From Nitrincola alkalisediminis (lineage in GTDB: Bacteria; Pseudomonadota; Gammaproteobacteria; Pseudomonadales; Balneatricaceae), in contig NZ_VYTY01000003.1 of the NCBI RefSeq assembly GCF_009821115.1, forward strand, positions 186,001 through 250,000: DNA of 64,000 nucleotides, given 5' to 3'. The position numbers were made by a program, and so were the translations under genes. The notes beneath the pieces are model-generated. The model was not told the origin of the DNA. It saw only the letters and a program-made list of their open reading frames with translations, and searched no databases. Shown here piece after piece: positions 26,627 through 35,684 of this stretch (positions within the stretch are counted from its first letter, which is position 1; each line of letters starts with the position of its first letter).

Positions 26627-26968
26627 TTAGGAGCCTCGGTAGGTTGAATAGCCAAAGGGACTGAGGAGCAGGGGGATATGGTAATGTTCACCCTCGCCCG
26701 ATAGATTGCATTCTATGTCCACCTGTGGATAAAAAACCGATTGTTGATGTTCGATAAAATACCCATCTAAGCTAAATCGCAAACGATAGCGGCCTTCGCT
26801 AAGGCGTTGAGAAGCGGGTAAAAGATCCGATACACGTCCGTCTGCATTGGTGATGCCAGAGGCGATCTCAATCCATTCGGCCGCTTGCCAATGGCTAAGG
26901 ACAATCGGAATGCCAGCCGCAGGAAGTCCGCGACTGGTATCTAAAACATGGGTGGTGATTTGGCTCAT
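26627..26968 (-). CDS. uraH: 5-Hydroxyisourate hydrolase
   Basis: A transthyretin-like enzyme of about 113 aa that hydrolyses 5-hydroxyisourate to OHCU. The N-terminal signature ITTHVLDTSRGLPA and the C-terminal YHIPLLLSPFGYSTYRGS are diagnostic. The open frame runs on to 27070, but ATG 26968 has an AGGA ribosome site and matches the family start. Sits 16 bp after uraD in the purine operon. Confidence 0.95.
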   Translation of the reverse strand: MSQITTHVLDTSRGLPAAGIPIVLSHWQAAEWIEIASGITNADGRVSDLLPASQRLSEGRYRLRFSLDGYFIEHQQSVFYPQVDIECNLSGEGEHYHIPLLLSPFGYSTYRGS

Positions 26969-26984
26969 GGTAAAATCCTGCCGC

Positions 26985-27491
26985 TTAAGTCGATAACATT
27001 TTTTGTAAACGGATCTGAGTAATTTTATTTTGCTCTGCCGCCGCAATTGCCAATTCATTATCGGGTGCATTGTTCAAACGCGCGTTGAGTAAGCCCAGCA
27101 TCTCTTCTGCACTTTTTCCTGTCGCACAGACAATGAAAATATAGCCAAAACGAGCTTCATAGGCGGCATTGCCCTCGGCCAACGCGAGGAGTGTTTGCTC
27201 ATCCGCGTCAGAAACGGCTGCCTGTTCGCCCGCTGCCAAGGCTTTGGTGTTGGCGTATTTAGCCCGCAAGGAGCTTACATCGCCAATTTTTGGATGGCCT
27301 TCAAAGGCTTGCAGGTAATCGGTTCGGTCGAGTCCTTGCCAGCAGGCCTCGGCAATTGCGTAGAGTTCGTGTTCATATTCAAATGGGCGTGCACCTAGCA
27401 TGCGCACCACCCAGGCCTCACTCACACAGCATTGGCGCAGTGCGTTGGCGGCGGCCAGTGTATCGAGTTGGTTAAATTCATTGAGTGTCAT
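26985..27491 (-). CDS. uraD: OHCU decarboxylase
   Basis: A 168-aa enzyme that decarboxylates 2-oxo-4-hydroxy-4-carboxy-5-ureidoimidazoline to S-allantoin. EGHPKIGDVSSLRAKYA (containing the catalytic His of the HPxIG motif) and YEARFGYIFIVCATGKSAEEM are hallmarks. Its start overlaps the end of xdhC by 14 bp. Confidence 0.95.
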   Translation of the reverse strand: MTLNEFNQLDTLAAANALRQCCVSEAWVVRMLGARPFEYEHELYAIAEACWQGLDRTDYLQAFEGHPKIGDVSSLRAKYANTKALAAGEQAAVSDADEQTLLALAEGNAAYEARFGYIFIVCATGKSAEEMLGLLNARLNNAPDNELAIAAAEQNKITQIRLQKMLST

Positions 27492-28329
27492 CAGTGGTCT
27501 CGTTTAGTGTATCCGTCAATTGATGAAGGTCGCCAGTATTAATGTTGAGGGGTAAAGGGTTTGCTTGGGCGCTGTAGACCTCGATCAGGCGGCTAGCAAT
27601 CGATACCGCAACTTCCATTGGGCGTTTTCCTCCCGTCCCTTTTATGCCAATCGGACATTCGATGCCGTGTATCTGCTCAGAAGAAAAACCTGCGCGCTGC
27701 AGGCGATGACGAAAGCGAGCGGCTTTGGTTTTGGAGCCAATCAAGCCGATAAAGCCTTCATGCTGTTGTGCGAGTGCCGCCGTGCAGATTGCGTAATCCT
27801 GAGCATGGCAGTGCGTCATGATGAGGATCACGGCTTGTTTGGGGATTTTCTGAAAGACCTCCGTTGGGTCTTGTACTCTATAGGGGGTGCGATTGGGTTC
27901 GTTTTGTTGTGGTAAAAACCCTTCTCGCGTATCGACCCAATGCAGGTGAACGGGCAATTCAGATAGGATCAAACTCAGCGCTTTGCCCACGTGGCCGGCA
28001 CCAAACAGCCACACCTGTGTGCTGGTGTTTACAAAGCATTCAAAGAGTAAAGTGGCGTGTCCACCGCAGCATTGGCCCATGGCGGCGGCCAGTGGGATTT
28101 TCTCGATGCGTTGACAGGCGTTTCCTTCGGCTAAGAGTTGGCGTGAAAACTCAATGGCATGTTGCTCTAGGTTTCCACCGCCGATGGTGTCAATCGCGTG
28201 CTCAGGGGCAACAATCATCTTGCTACCAGCATTGCGAGGGACCGAGCCTTCGGTGTTGATGACACTGACCAGCACATGAGGCAGCCCCTCGCGTTGATAA
28301 TCGGCTAAGGCATCGCTCCAACGAATCAT
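27478..28329 (-). CDS. xdhC: Xanthine dehydrogenase accessory protein (molybdenum cofactor insertion)
   Basis: A 283-aa XdhC protein, a chaperone that binds and inserts the sulfurated molybdenum cofactor into XdhB. It has GGGNLEQHA near the N-terminus, GQCCGGHATLLFE, and a Rossmann loop VWLFGAGHVGKAL (about residue 129). Its start overlaps the xdhB stop (ATGA), and it is followed by uraD. Confidence 0.94.
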   Translation of the reverse strand: MIRWSDALADYQREGLPHVLVSVINTEGSVPRNAGSKMIVAPEHAIDTIGGGNLEQHAIEFSRQLLAEGNACQRIEKIPLAAAMGQCCGGHATLLFECFVNTSTQVWLFGAGHVGKALSLILSELPVHLHWVDTREGFLPQQNEPNRTPYRVQDPTEVFQKIPKQAVILIMTHCHAQDYAICTAALAQQHEGFIGLIGSKTKAARFRHRLQRAGFSSEQIHGIECPIGIKGTGGKRPMEVAVSIASRLIEVYSAQANPLPLNINTGDLHQLTDTLNETTDDTQ

Positions 28330-30671
28330 TCAGCCTCCTTAGCCGCAAAGCGAAGCGCATTAATGGCTGTAAGCACACGCTCAGGCGTCGCCGGGGTATC
28401 GAGATCGGGACTTATGCGGTAATCACTCAGGCTGCTGATGGCATCTCGCAGGGCTGACCAGACCGAAATGGCGAGCATAAAGGGGGGTTCACCCACAGCT
28501 TTGGAATGGTAAATGGTCGCTTCAGGATTGGGTTGTTCGTAAAGGGCAACATTGAAAATGGGCGGAGCATCACTGATGGCCGGAATTTTATAGGTCGCGG
28601 GTGAGTTGCTCAGCAGTATACCGTCTGGATTCCACACCAACTCTTCGGTGGTTAACCAGCCCATGCCTTGAATAAAGCCACCCTCAATTTGTCCAATATC
28701 GATTGCAGGGTTCAAACTTTGGCCTACGTCATGAAGGATGTCGGTTTGCAACAGACGGTACTCGCCCGTTAAGGTGTCGACCAATACTTCAGACACCGCC
28801 GCTCCCATGGCAAAGTAAAAGAATGGGCGGCCTTTGGCTTGAGTGCGGTCATACCAAATCTTCGGTGTTTTGTAGTAGCCCGTGGCCGATAAGGGCACTC
28901 GCGCCAAATAGGCGTCTTGCACCACTTCCGCAAAGTGTTTTGAATCTGTGTCTGTCCACCAGATGCGGTCGTCCGCAAAGCGCAGTTGCTCAACATCGAT
29001 TGACAGTGTTTGCGCTAGATACTCGGCTAGGCGTTGTTTCAAAATGAGCGCTGCTTGTTCGGCAGCTTTGCCGTTTAGGTCGGTGCCACTGGAGGCCGCC
29101 GTGGGAGAAGTGTTGGGCACTTTGTCCGTGCGCGTAGCTGTGACCAAAATGTGCTCGCTGCTGATCCCTAAACACTGCGCAACAATTTGCGACACTTTGG
29201 TATGCAGCCCTTGTCCCATCTCGGTGCCACCGTGATTTACCTGAACACTGCCATCCGTGTATAGATGAATCAATGCGCCAGCCTGATTCAAGTGCTGCAC
29301 GGTAAATGAAATACCAAACTTAACAGGCGTAAGCGCCAAGCCTTTTTTCAGAACAGGGCTCTTGGCATTCCAGTCACGGATCGCGGCTCGGCGAAGCCAA
29401 TACTGGCTACTCTCTTCTAAGGTCTCGATAATCTGATGTAGGGGCGCATAGTCCACGTCTTGATGATAAGGCGTGACATCGCGCTCGGCTTGGTAAAGGT
29501 TGCGTTTGCGTATGTCCAAGGGGTCACAGCCTAAGTGACGGGCGATATCATCCATGGCGCGTTCAATAATCATCATGCCTTGCGGCCCACCAAAGCCACG
29601 AAAGGCCGTATGTGAAACCGTATTGGTTCGCGCGCGGTGGCCTTGAATGCGGGCATTGCTTAAAAAGTAGGCGTTGTCCGCATGAAACATGGCTCGATCG
29701 ACGATGGCATCGGTTAAGTCAGGCGAGTGCCCGCCATTGCCAATGACCGTGATGTCGGCGGCTAAAATGCGGCCTTGATTATCCGTGCCTATACGGTAGT
29801 GATTGACAAAAGGATGGCGTTTGCCGGTCATCACCATATCGTCGATACGGGGCAATCTGAGTTTTACGGGCCTCTGAATCTTGTTGGCCACCAACGCCGC
29901 TAAGCAGGCCCAGGGTGCGGCTTGTGTTTCTTTGCCGCCGAAGCCACCGCCCATGCGTCTCATATCAACGGTCACACGGTTAAACGGGATGTGCAGGACC
30001 TCTGCGACCAGTTTTTGCACTTCGCTCGGGTGCTGGCTGGATGTATAAATGAGCATGCCGCCCTCTTCGCAAGGCACGGCCATAGACACTTGGCCCTCGA
30101 GGTATAAATGCTCTTGTCCACCAACATACATCTTGCCCTCAAGACGAATCGGAGCGCTGCTTAGGGCGAGATCTATGTCTTCCCCTATTTGCATCTGATG
30201 GCTGGGTCTGACCAGTTCGCCAGCGGCAACTGCGGCCTCAGCGTCAAGTTGTGGAGGCTCCTTTGCGTACTCGATCACGGCTAAACGGGCGGCTTGGCGC
30301 GCTTGGCGTTCGGTCTTGGCTGCGACCACAGCAATCGGTTGGCCTGCGTAGGCAATGATGTCGCTGGTTAAAATAGGGTCACCTGGAAATACCGGACCAA
30401 TATCCGTAATTCCAGGAATATCGTCCAATGTAAGCAGGGTGACGACGCCGGGCGCATGTAAAACGGGGGTTAAATCCAGACGGGTAATCTTGCCCTTGGC
30501 AACAGTGCTACGTATCACAGCGGCGTAGATGAGCCCCTGCGGCTCGCGAATGTCGTCCACGTAGATGGCACTGCCTGCGACGTGGCGCTCGGCACTTTCA
30601 TGGGGGATTTTTTGACCTATCCCTGAAGGAATCGACGCCGATGCTGTATCTAACGTGGTTAAATTACGCAT
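28326..30671 (-). CDS. xdhB: Xanthine dehydrogenase, molybdopterin-binding subunit
   Basis: The large molybdenum subunit, about 781 aa, of the two-subunit bacterial xanthine dehydrogenase, which oxidises hypoxanthine to xanthine and xanthine to urate. It has cofactor motifs MRRMGGGFGGKETQA, FRGFGGPQGMM and GTEMGQGLHTK; the Glu in AVGEPPFMLA is the expected catalytic base. The frame is open to 30773, but ATG 30671 has a GGAGG ribosome site and the typical family start, overlapping the xdhA stop by 8 bp. Confidence 0.95.
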   Translation of the reverse strand: MRNLTTLDTASASIPSGIGQKIPHESAERHVAGSAIYVDDIREPQGLIYAAVIRSTVAKGKITRLDLTPVLHAPGVVTLLTLDDIPGITDIGPVFPGDPILTSDIIAYAGQPIAVVAAKTERQARQAARLAVIEYAKEPPQLDAEAAVAAGELVRPSHQMQIGEDIDLALSSAPIRLEGKMYVGGQEHLYLEGQVSMAVPCEEGGMLIYTSSQHPSEVQKLVAEVLHIPFNRVTVDMRRMGGGFGGKETQAAPWACLAALVANKIQRPVKLRLPRIDDMVMTGKRHPFVNHYRIGTDNQGRILAADITVIGNGGHSPDLTDAIVDRAMFHADNAYFLSNARIQGHRARTNTVSHTAFRGFGGPQGMMIIERAMDDIARHLGCDPLDIRKRNLYQAERDVTPYHQDVDYAPLHQIIETLEESSQYWLRRAAIRDWNAKSPVLKKGLALTPVKFGISFTVQHLNQAGALIHLYTDGSVQVNHGGTEMGQGLHTKVSQIVAQCLGISSEHILVTATRTDKVPNTSPTAASSGTDLNGKAAEQAALILKQRLAEYLAQTLSIDVEQLRFADDRIWWTDTDSKHFAEVVQDAYLARVPLSATGYYKTPKIWYDRTQAKGRPFFYFAMGAAVSEVLVDTLTGEYRLLQTDILHDVGQSLNPAIDIGQIEGGFIQGMGWLTTEELVWNPDGILLSNSPATYKIPAISDAPPIFNVALYEQPNPEATIYHSKAVGEPPFMLAISVWSALRDAISSLSDYRISPDLDTPATPERVLTAINALRFAAKEAE

Positions 30672-32130
30672 AATGGCTAACCTCCAGTGATGTGCCTGTC
30701 TGGTATTCGTGCACTGCGCGGGCGAGTAAATTGGCGGCCACCTCCAGTCGGTACTGAGCACTGGCTCTGACATCGGTTAAGGGCGAAAAGTCTTGTGTTA
30801 GTGCATGCTGTGCCGCTTGGATGCCTTCTAGGGTAAAGGCTTGACCTAACAGGGCCTGCTCAGCATGCAAGGCGCGTGCTGGTGTTGCGGCCATCCCCCC
30901 GAAGCCTAAACGCGCGTCCGAGATACACCCCTTGTCATCTAATCGAATGCGCAAGGCAAAGCACACAGCCGAAATATCATCATCAAGGCGTTTTGAAATT
31001 TTATAAACTTTAAAAACGTCAGCGGGGTCCAGTAAGGGGATGCGAATACTTTCAAGAATGCCAGCTTTGGGTAGGCAGGTTTGTCGGTAGCCCGTAAAAA
31101 AATCCTTAATCGGTAGCGTTTGCTGTCCCTCGGGAGACACGAGCCTTAACTCAGCATCAAGGGCTAAGAGTACAGGGGGTGTATCGCCTATAGGAGACGC
31201 ATTGGCAATGTTACCGCCAAGGGTGCCTTGATTGCGAATTTGTTGTGAACCTAAACGCACAAATAGGGCAGCTAGAGGGGGGAAGTGCATTTTCATCTGT
31301 GCATGGCATTCTTGATAGGTCACTGCTGCGCCTAAAATCAGAGCCTCATCCGTCACCTCAATGCGCTTAAGCTCAGCCACCTTGCCTGTATAGATAAGCT
31401 TAGGAATATCCTTAAGTTGTTGGGTGGTGTCCAGCGCAAGGTCAGTGCCACCCGCCACTAAGCGTGCATCGGGATGCGCCTCAAGCCACTCGATTAACTC
31501 GCTCAACTGCGTGGGTGAGTGAAAAAACGCAGAAGATGCTGTTAAGGAGGGCTGGGGCACATTCGTTTGAGCGGACGCTTGCAGGGTGAGCAAGGCCTCT
31601 CGAATTGATTGAGTCTGTTCTGTGAAGGCGTCAGGTTGGGTGCTGAGGGATAAAGCCGCATCGATAATGGGTCGATAGCCCGTGCATCGACAGAGGTTGC
31701 CGCCTAAATGCTCGTTGATCTCTTCTCGTGTCAGACGTTCTTGCTGTGTTAGCTGTTCACGTTGCTTGTAAAGACTGAATAACGACATGACAAAGCCAGG
31801 CGTACAAAAGCCACACTGAGAGGCATGATGATCGACCATCGCTTGTTGCACAGGATGGAGCTCGCCCGTTGAGGAGCTCAAGCCTTCAACCGTAATGACT
31901 TGTCGACCCTCTAAGCTACCAAGATACGTGATGCAGCTGTTGACGGTTCGATAGGTTAGCCCATCGGGACTCGGGTCAGCGACGACGAGGGTACACGCAC
32001 CGCAGTCACCGGATGCACAGCCTTCTTTGCTACCACGGTGCATCAACTGAGTGCGTAAATACTCTAAAAGCGTCGTATCTGGTGCAAAATTTTCAACCGT
32101 CAACTCTTCTTGATTTAGTATGAATTGCAT
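30664..32130 (-). CDS. xdhA: Xanthine dehydrogenase, FeS/FAD subunit
   Basis: A 488-aa small subunit. One 2Fe-2S cluster is ligated by C38, C43, C46 and C66, the second by C106, C109, C147 and C149. The FAD domain follows from about residue 200 (LVAGGTDLAL; NQGTLGGNIANASPIGDTPP). It is the first gene of the operon xdhA-xdhB-xdhC-uraD-uraH-guaD-puuD. A RutR-like palindrome lies about 134-149 bp upstream of its start. Confidence 0.96.
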   Translation of the reverse strand: MQFILNQEELTVENFAPDTTLLEYLRTQLMHRGSKEGCASGDCGACTLVVADPSPDGLTYRTVNSCITYLGSLEGRQVITVEGLSSSTGELHPVQQAMVDHHASQCGFCTPGFVMSLFSLYKQREQLTQQERLTREEINEHLGGNLCRCTGYRPIIDAALSLSTQPDAFTEQTQSIREALLTLQASAQTNVPQPSLTASSAFFHSPTQLSELIEWLEAHPDARLVAGGTDLALDTTQQLKDIPKLIYTGKVAELKRIEVTDEALILGAAVTYQECHAQMKMHFPPLAALFVRLGSQQIRNQGTLGGNIANASPIGDTPPVLLALDAELRLVSPEGQQTLPIKDFFTGYRQTCLPKAGILESIRIPLLDPADVFKVYKISKRLDDDISAVCFALRIRLDDKGCISDARLGFGGMAATPARALHAEQALLGQAFTLEGIQAAQHALTQDFSPLTDVRASAQYRLEVAANLLARAVHEYQTGTSLEVSHYA

Positions 32131-32511
32131 CCCGAGTCATCCTTAAATTGAATGGTGTTTTTAACCTATTGATAGTTAAGTTTATTTTATTGCGTGCATG
32201 ACATGTTTGGTTTAATGGCTAAAAAGAGCCGATGCTTCAGTACAACTATAGATCAAAATAAACTTGTCTGACTGGTCAAGTATTGCATTAATCTTGCCAG
32301 TTTTCGAATGCTTGGCGAAAACTGTCGAAAATAATTGAAATGAGCGGGACACATTTTTTGCCCTGTGTGTCGAATAAAGATAGATCTCTGTGCACTTAAG
32401 CACCAATCTCTCTTGCGGTGCGTAGCGAGAAACGAAAGAATCAAGGGCGTAAATGGTGTTCAACGTAATAACTCGAAATGGGTTTAAATCCAGCGATTAA
32501 GGATAAGATAG
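32131..32511. other. 381-bp divergent intergenic region, xdhA / ABC ATPase
   Basis: No gene is supported; the two overlapping frames here lack family features and ribosome sites. It carries the upstream control DNA of the purine operon (RutR-like palindrome at 32264-32279) and the leader of the divergent exporter genes, which has an AAGGATAAG ribosome site before 32512. Confidence 0.6.
32264..32279. promoter_or_regulatory. RutR-like operator before xdhA
   Basis: TTGTCTGACTGGTCAA matches the RutR consensus TTGACCA-NN-TGGTCAA fully in the right half and at 4 of 7 positions in the left half. The same core GACTGGTCAA occurs before the purine permease gene. The RutR-like TetR gene is at the far end of the operon. 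Confidence 0.55.
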
Positions 32512-33165
32512 ATGCTGCAAGTGACGCACTTAGCGAAGTCTCATCAGACGCCACAGGGCCCGCTACAGTTGTTTAGTGATGTGCATTTTAACCTTCACGC
32601 CGGGGAAAGTGTCGCCTTAATGGGCGAATCTGGGTGTGGTAAATCCACACTGCTGCACATGGTTGCAGGCCTTGAGCAGGCCGATAAGGGGCGCATTTTG
32701 ATTGCAGATCAAGATATTTGTCAGATGAATGATCGCCAGAGGTCTCAGCTTCGACGCGATCAGTTGGGCATTATTTTTCAGCAGTTGAACTTGATACCGA
32801 GTCTGACCATTTATGACAATCTGGTCTTTCAGGCACGCCTTGCGAATAGAGTCGATGATGCCTGGCTAGCCTATCTTGTCGCCAGTTTAGGGTTAGAGAC
32901 ACTCCTGACACGCTATCCGGCACAGTTATCGGGGGGACAGCAGCAACGCGTGGCGATTGGGCGTGCGCTGGCGGCGCGTGCACCTCTATTATTGGCCGAC
33001 GAGCCCACTGGCAGTCTTGATGAAGTCAATGCTGAACAGGTGATCACGCTCATGCTGGCGCTGGTTAAAGAAACGGGGACAAGCTTACTCATGGTGACAC
33101 ACAGTTCTTTGCTGGCGGCACGGTTGGATCGTTCATTGACCTTAAGCCAAGGACAACTCAAGTAA
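32512..33165 (+). CDS. ABC transporter ATP-binding protein, LolD/MacB type
   Basis: A 217-aa ABC ATPase. Walker A is GESGCGKST (about residues 36-44), the signature LSGGQQQRVAIGRAL, and Walker B LLLADEPTGSLD, the last being typical of the MacB/LolD export class. It overlaps the FtsX-type permease gene by 1 bp and is followed by a lipoprotein gene, so the three form an operon. Confidence 0.92.
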   Translation: MLQVTHLAKSHQTPQGPLQLFSDVHFNLHAGESVALMGESGCGKSTLLHMVAGLEQADKGRILIADQDICQMNDRQRSQLRRDQLGIIFQQLNLIPSLTIYDNLVFQARLANRVDDAWLAYLVASLGLETLLTRYPAQLSGGQQQRVAIGRALAARAPLLLADEPTGSLDEVNAEQVITLMLALVKETGTSLLMVTHSSLLAARLDRSLTLSQGQLK

Positions 33166-35684
33166 TGCGCCTTCGGATGCCTTCCTTATGGATATTGCAC
33201 GCGTTGCTCAGTCACTGGTGGCGACACCCGGTTCAACTCAGCACGCTTGTTTTAGGATTACTGGCCGCGACCGCGTTGTGGAGTGGCGTACAAGCGCTGA
33301 ATCAGCAGGCGCGACTGAGTTACGATCAGGCAGCAGCTCGATTCGATAGCCTCAATCAAGCGCAGATCGTCAGTGCTGGTGATCAACCCATTCAAGAGTC
33401 CGAGTATATTCGTTTGCGACGCCTTGGTTGGGCAGTGACGCCCTTGGTCGAGGGGGTATTGTCGTTAGAGATTTTATTTAAGCTAGAGGATTTGCCAGAA
33501 AAGGATGTCAAGATTCAGATTGTTGGCATTGACCCAATGACCCTACAATCCCTGAATAGATCTGATCAAGGTTCAACGGGCTTACCGGACAACTTGTCTT
33601 TAAACGACTTTTTAACGCCTCCTTGGCAGGTGTGGATGTCGCCCGCTACGGCAGAAGGTTTAAGGCCGCTGCTTGCGAAGGCTAAGGCAGATGGATTTCC
33701 CTTTAATCCGCAGGGTGAAAAGGTCAGCATTCATACCAGCACGGCGTTGGCGCATAACGAGCTGATCACCGATCTCTATTTAGCTCAGCACTGGCTGGGA
33801 ATGGAGGGGCTGCTCTCGCGTTTACTGCTGCTAGACGCAGACAACCCCTCTGCGTTACCTGAGGCGTTAGCGTCGACTCTGCGCCTAGTGCGGCCACAAA
33901 GTGATCATGATATTTCGCGTTTAACGGCTAGCTTTCACCTCAATCTAAGTGCATTAAGCCTGCTGGCTTTTTTGGTGGGATTGCTTATGGTTTACTCGGC
34001 CATTCATCTAGCGCTCACTCAGCGTTTAACCTTGCGTCGTATTGTATTCAGTTGCGGTGTTAGTCAGCGTGAGTTGATGGCGTGGTTACTGCTAGAGCTC
34101 TTACTCCTGAGTGGCTTGATTGCTCTTCCGGGGTTAGTGGCTGGCTATTGGATCGCCACTCTTTTATTGCCTGATCTGTCGGCCAGTCTTGCTGGCTTGT
34201 ACGGTGCTCAAGTATCAAGTGAGCTACAGCTGTCTTGGCAATGGTGGCAGCAGGGGGTGTTCATGGCGTGGGGTGGCACTTTAATTGCCGCAATCGTGCC
34301 TTTGATCAAACTCATCAAACAGGATGGTGTTCATTTAGGTCAGTCAATGCCATCGCTAAATGATCAACGACGGCTTAAAGGACTAAGTATATTGGGGCTT
34401 GTATCTCTCCTGATGGCAGTCCTCACTGCAGGGCTAGGTCAGTCCTTACTCAGTGGCTTTTTACTCTTAGCCTTGGTGTTTTTGAGTGCAGCCCTGTTGA
34501 TGCCCGTGATCTTGGATAGGCTCCTCAGCCTCTGTCAACGTTCGGCTAAATCAATGATCACTCAGTGGCTCTGGGCGGATGCACGCTTGCAAGTTCCGAA
34601 CCTAAGCGTTGCATTGGTGGCACTCTTGCTTGCCTTGTCGACGAGTATTGGTGTGGGAGGCATGGTGGAAGGGTTTCGTAACACCTTCACCGGATGGCTC
34701 GATCAGCGTCTTGCTGCCGAAGTCTACGTGCGCACAGACAGTGAAGGGCAAGCTCAGCAAGTGACACAATGGTTGGCAGGCACTCCAAATGTGACGGCTG
34801 TTCTTCCATCGGCGAGGGCTGCGACCCAACTTGAAGGAGTCCCCATTGAGTTACGAGGCTTTCAGGTGCATAGCACCTATGTCGACCACTGGCCCCTTCT
34901 GAGCGAAGCACCACAGGTATGGCAAGCAATAGAAAGCGAGTCTGCGGTCATGATCAATGAACAGTTGGCACGACAGCTCGCGCTTAATTTAGGCGATTCG
35001 ATTGCATTGCAGGGGATGCAGCAGCGTGAATTTACCATCCTTGCCATTTTCAGTGATTATGGCAACCCTAAGGGGCAGGTGATGATGTCGCTGGATACCC
35101 TGTATCACAACTGGCCTGATGCTGAACGTGGAAGTTTTGCACTGCGTGTGGAGCCTTCTCAGATAGATGGATTAATATCGGCTCTGAAAGAAACGTTCGG
35201 GTTTACGGGGACACAAGTCTTGGATCAGCAAGCGGTCAAGCGTTACTCGTTGCAACTGTTTGAGCGCACCTTTGCCGCGACTCAGGCTCTAAACCTGTTG
35301 GTACTGGCGATTGCGGCCATTGCACTTTTTAGTAGCCTGCTGACCTTATCGAATATGCGCTTAACGCAGGTTGCGCCGATTTGGGCCTGTGGTGTCTCGC
35401 GTCGACACTTGGTGCTGATTGAGTTGCTGAGACTGTTAGCGCTTGCCTTGATCACGGCTTTGTTAGCCATCCCCTTGGGGCTAATCATTAGCTACTGCTT
35501 GGTGAATGTGATCAATATCCGCGCCTTTGGTTGGGCACTTCCTTGGCAGATGTTTCCACATCAATGGTTTTACTTAACACTTGCTGCACTGGTGAGTGCA
35601 GGTTTGGCGGCGCTGATTCCCATTTTAAAATTACACTTTTGCTCACCCGGTGAGCTGTTAAAAGGCTTTCGTGATGATCAATAA
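33165..35684 (+). CDS. ABC transporter permease, FtsX/MacB-like
   Basis: An 839-aa membrane protein with an N-terminal membrane segment, a large periplasmic domain, and two groups of membrane segments (about residues 262-390 and 705-830) with further ones at about 410-520. This is the duplicated FtsX layout of lipoprotein or peptide export permeases. The last two-thirds includes SANLSVALVALLLALSTSIGVGG-like helices typical of this group. It pairs with the ATPase upstream and an AttH-like lipoprotein downstream. The cargo is unknown. Confidence 0.87.
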   Translation: MRLRMPSLWILHALLSHWWRHPVQLSTLVLGLLAATALWSGVQALNQQARLSYDQAAARFDSLNQAQIVSAGDQPIQESEYIRLRRLGWAVTPLVEGVLSLEILFKLEDLPEKDVKIQIVGIDPMTLQSLNRSDQGSTGLPDNLSLNDFLTPPWQVWMSPATAEGLRPLLAKAKADGFPFNPQGEKVSIHTSTALAHNELITDLYLAQHWLGMEGLLSRLLLLDADNPSALPEALASTLRLVRPQSDHDISRLTASFHLNLSALSLLAFLVGLLMVYSAIHLALTQRLTLRRIVFSCGVSQRELMAWLLLELLLLSGLIALPGLVAGYWIATLLLPDLSASLAGLYGAQVSSELQLSWQWWQQGVFMAWGGTLIAAIVPLIKLIKQDGVHLGQSMPSLNDQRRLKGLSILGLVSLLMAVLTAGLGQSLLSGFLLLALVFLSAALLMPVILDRLLSLCQRSAKSMITQWLWADARLQVPNLSVALVALLLALSTSIGVGGMVEGFRNTFTGWLDQRLAAEVYVRTDSEGQAQQVTQWLAGTPNVTAVLPSARAATQLEGVPIELRGFQVHSTYVDHWPLLSEAPQVWQAIESESAVMINEQLARQLALNLGDSIALQGMQQREFTILAIFSDYGNPKGQVMMSLDTLYHNWPDAERGSFALRVEPSQIDGLISALKETFGFTGTQVLDQQAVKRYSLQLFERTFAATQALNLLVLAIAAIALFSSLLTLSNMRLTQVAPIWACGVSRRHLVLIELLRLLALALITALLAIPLGLIISYCLVNVINIRAFGWALPWQMFPHQWFYLTLAALVSAGLAALIPILKLHFCSPGELLKGFRDDQ

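Noticed and set aside
26969-27070. N-terminal extension of uraH
   Set aside because: The extra 34 codons lie within uraD and lack a ribosome site; the family start is at 26968.
27565-28259. Plus-strand open frames opposite xdhC
   Set aside because: They mirror the codon structure of a well-supported gene on the other strand.
32212-32463. Two minus-strand frames of about 60-80 codons upstream of xdhA
   Set aside because: They overlap each other in different frames and cover the RutR-like site; composition is not protein-like.
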